Shown one piece after another: positions 27,766 to 40,012 of a stretch of 64,000 bases of DNA. The stretch comes from Hydrogenophilales bacterium (GTDB taxonomy: Bacteria; Pseudomonadota; Gammaproteobacteria; Burkholderiales; Thiobacillaceae). The notes beneath the pieces were generated by a model, which worked only from the letters and a program-made list of their open reading frames with translations, was not told the origin of the DNA and searched no databases. Both the position numbers and the translations under genes were made by a program. How positions within the stretch are numbered: position 1 is the stretch's first letter; each line of letters begins with the position of its first letter. The stretch covers positions 1 through 64,000 of the forward strand of contig JADJYY010000002.1 of NCBI GenBank assembly GCA_016719465.1, given 5' to 3'.

Positions 27766-29103
27766 ATGCGTTTGATCCAATCACCTGTACGCGTGGCCCT
27801 GTTCATCCTGACCACGATTCTGGGCGCCGCCTTGCTGCCCTTCGCCGCCCACGGCGAGACCCCGGAACTCAAGATCAGCTACTCCCTGGCCACCCTGTCC
27901 GCAAGCCAGGGCCACGAGGAAGACCAGGGCGATCTGTGGGCCCGCATCCGGGCCGGCTTCAAGCTGCCCGAATCCGATCCGCGCCTGACCCGGGTCCACG
28001 AACAGGCCTTCGTCAACCGGCCCGCCTACCTGGAGCGCGCCGTCCAGCGCAGCCGCCTCTACCTGTTCCATATCGTGGAAGAGGTGGAAAAACGCGGCAT
28101 GCCCATGGAAATCGCCCTGCTGCCCATGATCGAGTCGGCCTTCAATCCCCAGGCCCTGTCGCCCATGAAGGCTTCCGGCCTGTGGCAGTTCATTCCCTCC
28201 ACCGGCAAGATCTACGGCCTGGAACAGAACGCCTGGTACGACGGCCGCCGGGATGTGCTGCAAGCCACCCGCGCCGCGCTGGATTACCTGCAGAACCTCC
28301 ACGGGATGTTCGGCGACTGGGAACTGGCCCTGGCCGCCTACAACTGCGGCGAAGGCTGCGTCGCCCGCGCCCAGGGCCGCGCCCGGGGAACCGATTACGT
28401 CAGCATCAAGCTGCCCGGCGAAACGCGTAATTACGTGCCCAAGCTGGTGGCGGTGCGCAACATCATCCGGGACCCGGAACGCTTCGGCCTCAAGCTGGAC
28501 CCGATCGCCGACGAGGCGTATTTCATGCAGGTGAATCTGAGCCGGCCCATGGAAGCCCGCCAGGCCGCCAAGCTGGCGGAAATGAACCTGGATGAATTCC
28601 TGTCCCTCAATCCCGCCTTCCAGCGCCGGGTGATCTACGCCGATGCCCGCGGCAGCCTGCTGCTACCAGCGGACCGGGTGGAAACCTTCCAGTTCAACCT
28701 GAACCGCCAGGGCGCCGACAAGCAATTGCAGACCTACGCCGCCCGCCAGGGCGAAAGCGCCCATGGCATCGCCTCCCGGTTCGGGGTGAGCCTGGACTGG
28801 CTCAAGGAATACAACCCCCTCAACCTGCACAAGGGCAAGGTCGCCAAGCCGCAAACCCTGGTGGTTCCGATGGCCGGGGCCACGAATGTTCCCATCTCCA
28901 GCCCCGTCGCCGTCACCCGGGCGCCCGCGCGCATCAAGACCGCCAAGGTGGAGAAATCCGTCACGCGCACCCATACCGTGCGCAAGGGCGACACCCTTTC
29001 CCGGGTGGCCAAGCTCTACAACGTGAAGGTGGCCGACATCCGCCGCTGGAACGACAACGCCGAGCCGCTGATGCCCGGCTCCAAGCTCATCATCGAGAGC
29101 TGA
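27766..29103 (+). CDS. mltD: Membrane-bound lytic murein transglycosylase D
   Basis: 445 residues. Cleaves peptidoglycan glycan strands without water. A signal sequence (about 1-26) is followed by the SLT catalytic domain: IALLPMIESAFNPQALSPMK with the catalytic Glu, then ASGLWQFIPSTGKIYGL and LALAAYNCGEGCVARA. Two C-terminal LysM domains (YAARQGESAHGIASRFGVSL and HTVRKGDTLSRVAKLYNVKV) bind the cell wall. No lipobox is evident, so it may be soluble in the periplasm or anchored by the signal helix. Usual MltD length and order. Confidence 0.94.
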   Translation: MRLIQSPVRVALFILTTILGAALLPFAAHGETPELKISYSLATLSASQGHEEDQGDLWARIRAGFKLPESDPRLTRVHEQAFVNRPAYLERAVQRSRLYLFHIVEEVEKRGMPMEIALLPMIESAFNPQALSPMKASGLWQFIPSTGKIYGLEQNAWYDGRRDVLQATRAALDYLQNLHGMFGDWELALAAYNCGEGCVARAQGRARGTDYVSIKLPGETRNYVPKLVAVRNIIRDPERFGLKLDPIADEAYFMQVNLSRPMEARQAAKLAEMNLDEFLSLNPAFQRRVIYADARGSLLLPADRVETFQFNLNRQGADKQLQTYAARQGESAHGIASRFGVSLDWLKEYNPLNLHKGKVAKPQTLVVPMAGATNVPISSPVAVTRAPARIKTAKVEKSVTRTHTVRKGDTLSRVAKLYNVKVADIRRWNDNAEPLMPGSKLIIES

Positions 29104-29136
29104 GCCGGGGCTCGATCTCCAGCGCGCGCCGAATCC

Positions 29137-31001
<1,865 letters not shown>

Positions 31002-31005
<4 letters not shown>

Positions 31006-32444
31006 CGATGCCCCTTCGATTTCGGGTCCAGGGCGTCCCGCACCTGGTCGGCGAACAGGTTGGCCGCCAGCACCAGCACGAACATGAACAGGAAGGCGGC
31101 GGCCAGCTGCCACCACACCACTGGTTCCCGGGCCAGTTCCAGGCGCGCGCCGTTGATCATGTTGCCGAAGCTGATCATGGCCGGATCGACGCCAACCCCC
31201 ACGTAGGACAGCACCGCTTCCGCCAGCACCAGGCCGGAGAAGTCGATGACCACGGTGATCAGCACCAGGTGCATGACGTTGGGCAGCAGGTGGCGCAGCA
31301 GGATGCGGCCATGGGTGACGCCGAAGGCCCGGGCCGCCTGGACGAACTCCAGTTCCCGCAACTTCAGCGCCTCGGCCCGCAACAGCCGGGCCAGCCCGGT
31401 CCAGCCGGTCACCCCCAGGATGACGCACAGGGCCAGCAGACGGACATCGCTACGGGCGGCGGCGGTCTCGAACAACTCGGGATGGGCCTCGATCTGTACC
31501 TGAACCACCAGCACCGAGGCGGCGATGAGCAGCACCCCCGGGATGGAGTTGAGGGTGGTGTAGAGATACTGGATGAGATCGTCGATGCGCCCGCCAAAAT
31601 AGCCGGCGGCGATACCCAGGCCCAGGGCGAAGGGCAGCATGACCAGGGTGGTCAGGGTGCCGATGAGCAGGCCGGTGCGCACGGATTTCAGGGCCAGGTA
31701 GAGCACGTCCTGGCCCACCTTGTCGGTACCGAGGATGTGGTAGTGGGGGGCCAGGGCGACGAGCAGGCCGGCGGTCAGGCAGATCGACAGCAGCGTCCAG
31801 GACAGCACGCGGCGCGCGCCTCTCCCGCGCCCTGCTTCCCCCCTTTCATAAAGGGGGGTTAGGGGGGATTTTGCGACGCTGGCCGATGGAATGGGCTTTA
31901 AATCCCCCTCAATCCCCCTTTGCAAAAGGGGGAAGACAAGCAGCGCCCAGCACACGATCCCGCCCAGCAAGCCCAATCCACCCCGCGTCAACACATCCGG
32001 CCAGAATTCCTTTTCCGGGTCGCCCAGATGGGCGCCGCCATGCTTCAGCCTGGGAAAGTCGCGCACTTCTTTTCCATCCGGCCCCGTCATCGTCTCCTTG
32101 GCATAGAGATGGGTGGCGAAGGGCGCCGAATAGGTCTTTTCCACCTTCTCCCGCAAGGGTGTCAGCAGCGCGTCCAACGCGGAACGCACCTCGCCGCTGT
32201 ACTGGGCTTCCTTGCCCGGCACATCCGGCAGGCGCTCCACGTAATGCAGCGAATCCAGCAAGCCGATGCCGGCATAGATCGCCAGGATCAGCGCCGTGGA
32301 AGCCCCCATCGGGTTGGCCCAGACCTGGCGCAGGGGCCCGCGGAAAGTTTCGTTGTGGCGCACCAGCCAGACGCCGACCAGCACCAGCGCCAGCAACAGC
32401 AGGATGAGGGCGTCGGACCAGAGCAGGATGGGTTTGAAGCTCAT
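31002..32444 (-). CDS. yejE: Peptide ABC transporter permease (YejE type)
   Basis: 480 residues. Inner-membrane permease of the binding-protein-dependent family. An N-terminal membrane helix (LWSDALILLLLALVLVGVWL) is followed by a periplasmic segment of about 110 residues. Membrane helices flank the signature EALKLRELEFVQAARAFGVT (EAA-like loop), then the C-terminal helices LAEAVLSYVGVGVDPAMISF. Residues about 169-203 (LLQRGIEGDLKPIPSAS ... SPLTPLYERGE) are a translated type B repeat between two membrane segments. It is longer than E. coli YejE (about 341) because of this insert and the longer periplasmic part. The start overlaps the yejB stop (ATGA). Confidence 0.9.
31834..31936. repeat. Type B repeat inside yejE, translated in frame
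   Basis: CCCCCCTTTCATAAAGGGGG and AAATCCCCCTCAATCCCCCT arms surround an inner spacer of about 45 bases. Encodes LLQRGIEGDLKPIPSAS ... PLYERGE in the permease. Confidence 0.9.
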
Positions 32445-33416
32445 TCCAGCCTCACCCTCGGGTCCACCAGCGTGTAGGAGATGTCCGTCAGCACCAGGCC
32501 GACGATGTACAGCAGCGAACCCAGGAACACCATGGAACGGACGATGGCGAAGTCCTGGGCCTGGATGGCGTCGATGGTGTAGCCCCAGGCCGGGGATGCC
32601 GAAGAAGGATTCGATGATCAGGCTGCCCAGGAACAGGCGCGGCAGCACCACCACCACGCCGGTGAGGATGGGGATCATGGCGTTGCCCAGCACGTGGCGG
32701 AACAGCACGCGCAATTCCGACAGGCCCTTGGCGCGGGCGGTGCGCACGTAGTCCTTGCCGATCTCCTCGATGAACAGGGCGCGGTAGAAGCGGGAGGAAT
32801 CGCCGATGCCCGCCACCAGGCTCACCAGCACCGGCATGAGCAGGAATTTCCAGGCGTCCAGCCCCGACTGGTAACCGGAAATGGGGAACCAGTGCCACAG
32901 CTTGCCCATGAGGTACTGGCCGCCGATGACGTAGAACAGGCCGGAAATCGACATGAGGGCCACGCACAGCACCACCCCGGCGGTGTCCAGGGGCGTGCCG
33001 CGGAAGAACACCAGCAGCAGGGCGAAGCTGATGTAGGCCAGCAGGCCCACCAGGAAGGTGGGCAGGGCGATGGCGAGGCTGGGCCACATGCGTGTCTTGA
33101 TCTCCCGGGCGATGTCGCGGCCGTCGTCGGCGGCGCCGAAGTCCAGTACGAACAGCTTGAGGGACTTCTCCACGAACAGGGTATCCGCGGCCTTGTCCAC
33201 GCCCGCCGCGCCGTCGTTGAAGAACAGGGGCTTGTCGTAGCCATGCTCGCTCTTCCAGCGGGCGATGGACTCCGGGGTGACGTGCTTGGCGCCCAGGTGG
33301 ATGCGGGCCATGTCGTCCGGCGTGTTGACCATGAAGAACAGGGCGAAGGTGAGCAGGTTCACCCCCAGCAGGATGGGGATGGCATAGAGCAGGCGGCGGA
33401 TGACGTAATTAAGCAT
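32441..33416 (-). pseudogene. yejB: Peptide ABC transporter permease (YejB type), +1 frameshift
   Basis: The first frame (33416 to about 32587) gives MLNYVIRRLLYAIPILLGVN and continues to SLIIESFFGIPGLG. A C run (GGCCTGGGGCTAC on the sense strand; GCCCC at 32582-32586) has one base too many. In the shifted frame the end reads YTIDAIQAQDFAIVRSMVFL followed by GSLLYIVGLVLTDISYTLVD and PRVRLE, a normal permease C-terminus whose stop overlaps the yejE ATG. Corrected length is 324 residues. The EAA-type loop IEEIGKDYVRTARAKGLSEL is present. An indel in a homopolymer is a common sequencing error, so the gene may be intact in the organism. Unshifted, the frame would fuse yejB to yejE as one 804-residue protein. 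Confidence 0.88.
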
Positions 33417-35790
33417 TCGCCGTCGCTTTCTGCCGACGCCTGTAGGCCGCCACCGCCGGCCAGACCAGGGCCGCCAGCAGCGCCAGGGTGACCACGACGG
33501 GCCACAGCACCGGCCGGTTCCATGCCGCCTGGTAGGCGGCCCGCGCCGCCGGGTCCACGCGCCGGTACTTGAGCAGGTTGTGGGCCATCAGGTTGGGCTT
33601 GGCGTTCTTCACCCAGCCGTGGCGCAGGCCGAAGCTCTTGGGATGGAAGGCATAGATCCAGGGCGCGTCCTCGCGGGCCAGCCTGACCATCTCGTCGATC
33701 ACGGCCTGGCGTTCCGGGCCGTTGTCCATGTCCTTCATCTTTTCGAACAGGCGATCGAAGGCGGGGTTCTGGTAGTTGGCGGCGTTCTCGCCGCCCACCC
33801 CCACCTTCCGGTTGGGGCCGTAGAGCAGGAACAGGAAGTTCTCCGGGTCCGGGTAGTCCGCGTTCCAGCCCCACTCGAAGATCTGGGCGCTGCCCTTGCC
33901 CATCTTGTCCTGGAAGCGGTTGTAGTCGGTGGCGCGAATGACCAGCTGGATATCCAGCCTGGCGAACTGCTTGCGGAACCAGTCCATGCGGGATTTCGCC
34001 TCGGGCCCGCTGGCCATGGTGTCGAAATAGAGGGTGAGGGGCTGGCCGGTCCTGGCATCGCGGCCGTCGGGATAGCCGGCTTCGACCAGGAGTTGCTTCG
34101 CCTCTTCCAGCGGGCGCCGCTTGAACCTGGCGCAGTCTCCCCTTTGTGAAAGGGGGGCGGGGGGGGAATTTGATGCGTCAGGCACGCGAGCCTGGTTTGA
34201 GCCCGAATGTTGCGCTCTAGAAGTCACTGCGCTCCCCCTCCCAACCTCCCCCGCACGCGGGGGAGGAGACGGCTCCCTCCCCGCTTGCGGGGAGGGGTGG
34301 GGTGGGGAGGTCGGCGTCATTCCGCAATCCGCTCGAAACACCACCGGATTGATCCCCGCCAACCCCTCCCGATGCCCGAAGATCCCCGGCGGGATCGGCC
34401 CCTGGCCCGGCAGGCCGCGGCCGTTGAGGAAGATGGAGATGAACTCGTCGTAGTCGATGGCGATGGACAGGGCCTGGCGCAGTTTCCGCGATCGCTCGGA
34501 CAGCCCACCCACCACCGGGTCCAGCATGTTGAAGCCCATGTAGTTGAGGCTGGGCCGGGCGGCGGTGGCAAGCAGGATGCCCCGCTCGCGCATGTCCGGC
34601 GTCAGGTCCGGCTCGCCGTCGGCGTTCATGCGGATGGCCTGGTCGAAACTGTCGGAACTCACCCCGGAGGCGTCGTAATAGCCCTGCAGGAATTTGTTCC
34701 AGTAGGGCACGTCCTCCTTCTCCAGGGAGTAGATCACCGTGTCCACCATGGGCAGGCGCTTGCCCGCGTCCGCCAGCAGGCCCGCCTCCCGGTCGCCGGG
34801 GTCGCCCTCGGCCGGATAGAAATCCTCGCGGTAATGGGGGTTGCGTTCCAGGCGCATGACCCTATTGGGGTCGTTCTCGGCCAGGTAATAGGCGCCGGTG
34901 CCCACCGGCTGCCAGTCCAGGCTGAAGTTCTTCTCCGCCATGCCCGGCTGGCGGTAGAAGCGTTCCGCCTCCTCCGGCACCGGCGCGAAGAAGGGCATGG
35001 CCAGCCAGTAGACAAACTGGGGGTACTTGCCCTGGATGCGCACCCGGTAGGTATGGCGGTCCACCGCGTAGGCGCCCTTGAAATCGAATTTCGTGATATC
35101 GAGATAGGTGTCCCTGGGCCGTTCCCTGGCCGCCTCGCCCAGGGCCTTGGCCAGATCCTTGAGGCCGACGATGTGATCCGCCATCAGGCCCAGGATGGGG
35201 GACTGAACCCGGGGATGGGCCAGGCGGCGAATCTGGTAGACGTAATCCTCGGCGGTCAGCTCCCGGCTGCCCGTCTCGATGAAATCCTGGAAGGTATCGA
35301 TGCCCGCCAGTTCCTCCGGATCGATGGGCACATAGCGCGGCTTGCCCTCCTTGTTCCGGGCGAAGCAGGGATGGGGCTGGTAACGGGTTCCCGGCTTGAG
35401 GCGGATTTCATACTCGGAAAACGCGATCCTCCCGGCCTCGGCATCGGCGGGAAGCGCCCTCCCCGCCGCGTCGAAATAGCGCACCGTGGGCATGGCGGCG
35501 GCGGTCTGGGGCTCCAGTTGATAGGGCCGCTTCAGGTAGTGATATTGCAGCGGCGGCTCGTAGATGTTGCCCAGGTAGACGTACTCGTTCTCGCTGTAGG
35601 AACGGGCCGGGTCGAGATGCTTGGGGCGTTCCTCGAAGGCGGAATAGAGGACGGATTTGCCGGCGTCGGAAGTGGGATAGGGGCTGTTGACCGGCTGGGA
35701 ACAGGCTGAAAGAACACCCGCAACAAAGAGGGCAAACGCGGCCCTCCGCGGCTTGCCCACAATGAACCACAGGCCTTCACCCATTCCCAT
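33409..35790 (-). CDS. yejA: Peptide-binding lipoprotein of the Yej-type transporter
   Basis: 793 residues, SBP family 5. A lipobox near residue 30 (GVLSAC) suggests a membrane anchor. SBP_bac_5 features: AFEERPKHLDPARSYSENEY, VGTGAYYLAENDPNRVMRLE, SIAIDYDEFISIFLNGRG and QIFEWGWNADYPDPENFLF. The C-terminus has an unusual membrane helix (VLWPVVVTLALLAALVWPAV) followed by basic residues, so it may be held at both ends. Residues about 490-553 are encoded by a type A plus a type B repeat in tandem (34135-34320), in frame. It precedes yejB with an eight-base overlap. Confidence 0.9.
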   Translation of the reverse strand: MGMGEGLWFIVGKPRRAAFALFVAGVLSACSQPVNSPYPTSDAGKSVLYSAFEERPKHLDPARSYSENEYVYLGNIYEPPLQYHYLKRPYQLEPQTAAAMPTVRYFDAAGRALPADAEAGRIAFSEYEIRLKPGTRYQPHPCFARNKEGKPRYVPIDPEELAGIDTFQDFIETGSRELTAEDYVYQIRRLAHPRVQSPILGLMADHIVGLKDLAKALGEAARERPRDTYLDITKFDFKGAYAVDRHTYRVRIQGKYPQFVYWLAMPFFAPVPEEAERFYRQPGMAEKNFSLDWQPVGTGAYYLAENDPNRVMRLERNPHYREDFYPAEGDPGDREAGLLADAGKRLPMVDTVIYSLEKEDVPYWNKFLQGYYDASGVSSDSFDQAIRMNADGEPDLTPDMRERGILLATAARPSLNYMGFNMLDPVVGGLSERSRKLRQALSIAIDYDEFISIFLNGRGLPGQGPIPPGIFGHREGLAGINPVVFRADCGMTPTSPPHPSPQAGREPSPPPRAGEVGRGSAVTSRAQHSGSNQARVPDASNSPPAPLSQRGDCARFKRRPLEEAKQLLVEAGYPDGRDARTGQPLTLYFDTMASGPEAKSRMDWFRKQFARLDIQLVIRATDYNRFQDKMGKGSAQIFEWGWNADYPDPENFLFLLYGPNRKVGVGGENAANYQNPAFDRLFEKMKDMDNGPERQAVIDEMVRLAREDAPWIYAFHPKSFGLRHGWVKNAKPNLMAHNLLKYRRVDPAARAAYQAAWNRPVLWPVVVTLALLAALVWPAVAAYRRRQKATANA
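34135..34320. repeat. Composite type B plus type A repeat inside yejA, translated
   Basis: Type B arm CCCCTTTGTGAAAGGGGGGC (34138-34157), then a spacer, then type A CTCCCCCTCCCAACCTCCCC ... GGGGAGGGGTGGGGTGGGGAG (34231-34310). The translated insert is about 60 Pro/Ser/Gly-rich residues in the C-terminal lobe of the binding protein. Confidence 0.9.
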
Positions 35791-35823
35791 ATCGGATCGG
35801 CCCCGCGATGGGAAAAGCGTTCC

Positions 35824-36102
35824 TCACGCCGCCGCTTCCAGCGCCGGGTTATGGTCGATGCGGTTGCGGTACAGATCCATCACCGGGAAACACAACTCGT
35901 AGTCGCCCCAGAGCAGTTCACCATGCTCGACGCGGAACCGCGAAAAACGCTCCGGCGATGACCAGGCGCGGATGTCAGGGTGAAGCGAAGCGGTCAGGAA
36001 AGGTTTGAACTCGATGGTCTGCTCGGTGCCGTCGTCGAAGCGAACACGCAGCTTGAGTTCTCCGACAAGCTCGGCGGCGACCACATTGATGACGGCTGGC
36101 AT
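35824..36102 (-). CDS. DUF2442 protein, putative antitoxin
   Basis: 92 residues. MPAVINVVAAELVGELKLRV and RFDDGTEQTIEFKPFLTASL carry the DUF2442 pattern (a beta-rich fold with a conserved basic and acidic face). It overlaps the DUF4160 gene by ATGA. DUF4160-DUF2442 pairs were proposed by comparative genomics as a type II toxin-antitoxin system in which DUF2442 is the likely antitoxin; experimental proof is limited. No autoregulatory palindrome was identified here. Confidence 0.8.
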   Translation of the reverse strand: MPAVINVVAAELVGELKLRVRFDDGTEQTIEFKPFLTASLHPDIRAWSSPERFSRFRVEHGELLWGDYELCFPVMDLYRNRIDHNPALEAAA

Positions 36103-36407
36103 CACTTCAGTCTCCTTGTGATGTGCTCCGGCCGCACGGTCTTGTGCAGCACGAAGAAATCGATCCACTTGGCCACGATCTCGTTGGCCCGGGCAGAAAC
36201 CAGTTCCTCGAAGTAACGCATCTCCTGGGCTGAAAGAGACGGCCGGCCTGGCGTGGCGCCGTATCGTACTTCCACCACTTCGCCGTTCACCACCACCAGT
36301 TCCGCCCTTGCCTCCCGCCCCTGGCACTTGCCGTGCACGTGTACCGGCTCGTGCTCGTTGGCGTAGAACATGACGATCAGGCCGAAGTATTCGTAGAGCT
36401 TGGGCAT
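36102..36407 (-). CDS. DUF4160 protein, putative toxin
   Basis: 101 residues. LIVMFYANEHEPVHVHGKCQ followed by GREARAELVVVNGEVVEV matches the DUF4160 core, including the conserved NEH-x2-H-x-H pattern. It is the first gene of a two-gene unit between purA and the peptide transporter and probably a mobile accessory piece. Activity is not known; a nuclease has been suggested for the family only by inference. Confidence 0.8.
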   Translation of the reverse strand: MPKLYEYFGLIVMFYANEHEPVHVHGKCQGREARAELVVVNGEVVEVRYGATPGRPSLSAQEMRYFEELVSARANEIVAKWIDFFVLHKTVRPEHITRRLK

Positions 36408-36431
36408 CCCATACTCCGGCCTGATTGAGGC

Positions 36432-37724
<1,293 letters not shown>

Positions 37725-37773
37725 GGTCTATCCCTTGTCGAAAAGCCCGGACGCGAACAGCCGGGCGGAGAAC

Positions 37774-38925
37774 TCAAAGTCTTTGCGGCACCCAATGCTG
37801 TCCCTGCCGGACCAGGATGCGATCGCAACCCAGTTCGGCGCGCTGGCCTTCATGGCCGGGCAATTCCATCACGACCCGCTCTCCGGCCAGACGGAGGGCG
37901 GAAACCGCGGCGGCGAGGGCCTCGTCCTCCGAGCGCGGCGCGAGGATGCCGGCGCGGGGCTCGGGATCCGGCAGGCAGTCGAGGATCTGGCGCAGATCCA
38001 GGGAGAAGCCGGTGGCCGCGCGGCTGCGGCCGAACACGGCGCCGGCGCCGTCGTAGCGTCCGCCCAGGGCCACGGCCCGGGACTGGCCGCCGGCGTAGGC
38101 GGCGAACATGACGCCGTTGTGGTAGCCGTCGCCGCGCAAGTCGGCCAGATCCACGGCCAGGTCGGCGCCCCGCCCCGCCGCCAGCAGGCGTTCCAGGTCA
38201 TCCAGGGCGCGGCGGACGGCGGGAAGGTCGGGCAAGGCGGCGCGGGCGGCGGCCAGGGCTTCCTGGCCGCCGTACAGGTTGGGCAAGGCGCGGAAGGCGT
38301 CGCGCCAGGGCGCGGCGAGGCCGTCGGTGAGCCCGTCGACCTCCGGCACATCCTTGTCGCGCAGGGCCGAGAAGATCGCGGCGGATTGATCGATGGACAG
38401 GCCGGCGCCATCCGCCAGGGCGCGGAACAGTCCGGCATGGCCCAGGCTGAGTCGCGATTCGGGCACGCCGGCGGCCTGGAGCGCGGCCAGCAGCAGCGCC
38501 TGGATTTCCAGGTCGGCCTCGATGCCGGCATGGCCGAACAATTCGGCGCCGATCTGGAACGGCTCCCGGCTGCCCCGCATGCCCGACGGCCGGGTGCGCA
38601 GGACCGGGCCGGCGTAGCACAGCCGGGTCGGGCCCTGATGATTGATGAGGTGGGCGTCGACGCGGGCCGCCTGGGGCGTCATGTCGGCGCGCACGCCCAG
38701 CATGCGGCCGGACAGGCCGTCCACCACCTTGAAGGTTTTCAGGTCCAGGTCCCGGGCCGCCCCGGTCAGCAGGGATTCCAGGTATTCCACCAGGGGCGGG
38801 CTGACCAGGTCGTAGCCGTGGGCGTCGAACAAATCGAGCAGGCGCCGCCGCAAGCGCTCGGCCGCCCGGGCGTAATGGGGCAGGATGTCTTCGACGTACT
38901 CGGGGAGGAGCCAGGCGGGGGTCAT
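37774..38925 (-). CDS. hisZ: ATP phosphoribosyltransferase regulatory subunit
   Basis: 383 residues. HisZ partners short-form HisG in histidine synthesis. It is a class II tRNA-synthetase-like fold without catalysis: LLPEYVEDILPHYARAAERL, VSPPLVEYLESLLTGAA, VRADMTPQAARVDAHLIN, RLCYAGPVLRTRP. Position between hflC/DUF2065 and purA is typical of betaproteobacteria. The start overlaps the DUF2065 stop. Confidence 0.95.
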   Translation of the reverse strand: MTPAWLLPEYVEDILPHYARAAERLRRRLLDLFDAHGYDLVSPPLVEYLESLLTGAARDLDLKTFKVVDGLSGRMLGVRADMTPQAARVDAHLINHQGPTRLCYAGPVLRTRPSGMRGSREPFQIGAELFGHAGIEADLEIQALLLAALQAAGVPESRLSLGHAGLFRALADGAGLSIDQSAAIFSALRDKDVPEVDGLTDGLAAPWRDAFRALPNLYGGQEALAAARAALPDLPAVRRALDDLERLLAAGRGADLAVDLADLRGDGYHNGVMFAAYAGGQSRAVALGGRYDGAGAVFGRSRAATGFSLDLRQILDCLPDPEPRAGILAPRSEDEALAAAVSALRLAGERVVMELPGHEGQRAELGCDRILVRQGQHWVPQRL

Positions 38926-39116
38926 GATTGGGTCATCAACAAAAGCAGCAGGCCGGCGAGCATGGAAAACAGGCCCATGAAACGCAACTGGCCGTCGCTG
39001 AATCGGGTCATGCGGACAAAGGCCTCGCGCCAGGCGGTGGGGGCCAGGAAGGGCAGAACGCCTTCCATGACCAGCATCAGGGCCAGCGCGGGCACGAAAA
39101 CATCCCCCAGATTCAT
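38922..39116 (-). CDS. DUF2065 small inner-membrane protein
   Basis: 64 residues with two membrane helices (VFVPALALMLVMEGVLPFLA and RFMGLFSMLAGLLLLLMTQS). YjeT/DUF2065 proteins follow hflC in many proteobacteria; function unknown. It overlaps hisZ by four bases and follows hflC by 17. Confidence 0.9.
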   Translation of the reverse strand: MNLGDVFVPALALMLVMEGVLPFLAPTAWREAFVRMTRFSDGQLRFMGLFSMLAGLLLLLMTQS

Positions 39117-39133
39117 CGCCGGCCCGGGAAAAA

Positions 39134-40012
39134 CTACTTGCCGCCGCCCTTCGAGGACTTCATGTAGCGGAAGAACTCGGAATTGGGTTGCACGACCATC
39201 AGGTCGTTCTTGTTGCGGAAGCTGTTGCGGTAGGACTCCATGCTGCGATAGAAGGCATAGAACTCGGGATTGCGGCCGTAGGCCTCGCCATAGATGGCGG
39301 ATGCCTTGCCGTCGCCCTCGCCCTTGGTGCGCTGGGCATCGCGATAGGCCTCGGCGATGATGACCTCGCGCTGGCGGTCGGCGTCGGCGCGGATCTTCTC
39401 GGCCTCGGCGGAACCGGTGGAGCGCAGTTCGTTGGCCACCCGCTTGCGCTCCGCGTCCATGCGGCGATAGACCGACTCGCTCACCTCGCTGGGCAGATCG
39501 ACCCGCTTGATGCGCACATCCAGCACCTGCACGCCGTAGCGGCGGGCATCGGCATCGGCCTTCTGGCGCAGGGAGTCCATCACGTCATCGCGCTCGCCGG
39601 ACACCACGTCATGCACGGTGCGTTTGCCGAACTCGGCGCGCATGCCGTCGTTGACGGTCTGGGCCAGGCGGTTGGCGCCCCGGCGCTCGTCGCCGCTGAA
39701 GCTGACGTAGAACTTCTCCACGTCGAACACGCGCCATTTGACGAAGTAGTCCACCAGGACGTTCTTCTTCTCGGAGGTGATGAAGCGCTCGGGGTCCACC
39801 GCGTCCAGGGTCAGCACGCGGGTGTCGAAATAGCGCACGTTCTGGACGAAGGGCACCTTCAGGTACAGGCCGGGCTCCTTGTTGATCCTGACGATCTCGC
39901 CAAGCTGGAAAACCATGGCCGCCTGGCGCTGATCCACGGTGTAGAGCGAGAGCGAAATCAACAGCAGGCCCACGACCAGGGCGATGGCGATGCCGGTGGC
40001 GTTCTTCATCAT
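39134..40012 (-). CDS. hflC: FtsH protease modulator HflC
   Basis: 292 residues. SPFH/prohibitin domain protein of the inner membrane, periplasmic side. With HflK it encloses and restrains FtsH. A single N-terminal membrane helix (GIAIALVVGLLLISLSLYTV) is followed by the SPFH domain, with VRYFDTRVLTLDAVDPERFI and DVRIKRVDLPSEVSESVYRR. Overlaps hflK. Confidence 0.97.
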   Translation of the reverse strand: MMKNATGIAIALVVGLLLISLSLYTVDQRQAAMVFQLGEIVRINKEPGLYLKVPFVQNVRYFDTRVLTLDAVDPERFITSEKKNVLVDYFVKWRVFDVEKFYVSFSGDERRGANRLAQTVNDGMRAEFGKRTVHDVVSGERDDVMDSLRQKADADARRYGVQVLDVRIKRVDLPSEVSESVYRRMDAERKRVANELRSTGSAEAEKIRADADRQREVIIAEAYRDAQRTKGEGDGKASAIYGEAYGRNPEFYAFYRSMESYRNSFRNKNDLMVVQPNSEFFRYMKSSKGGGK

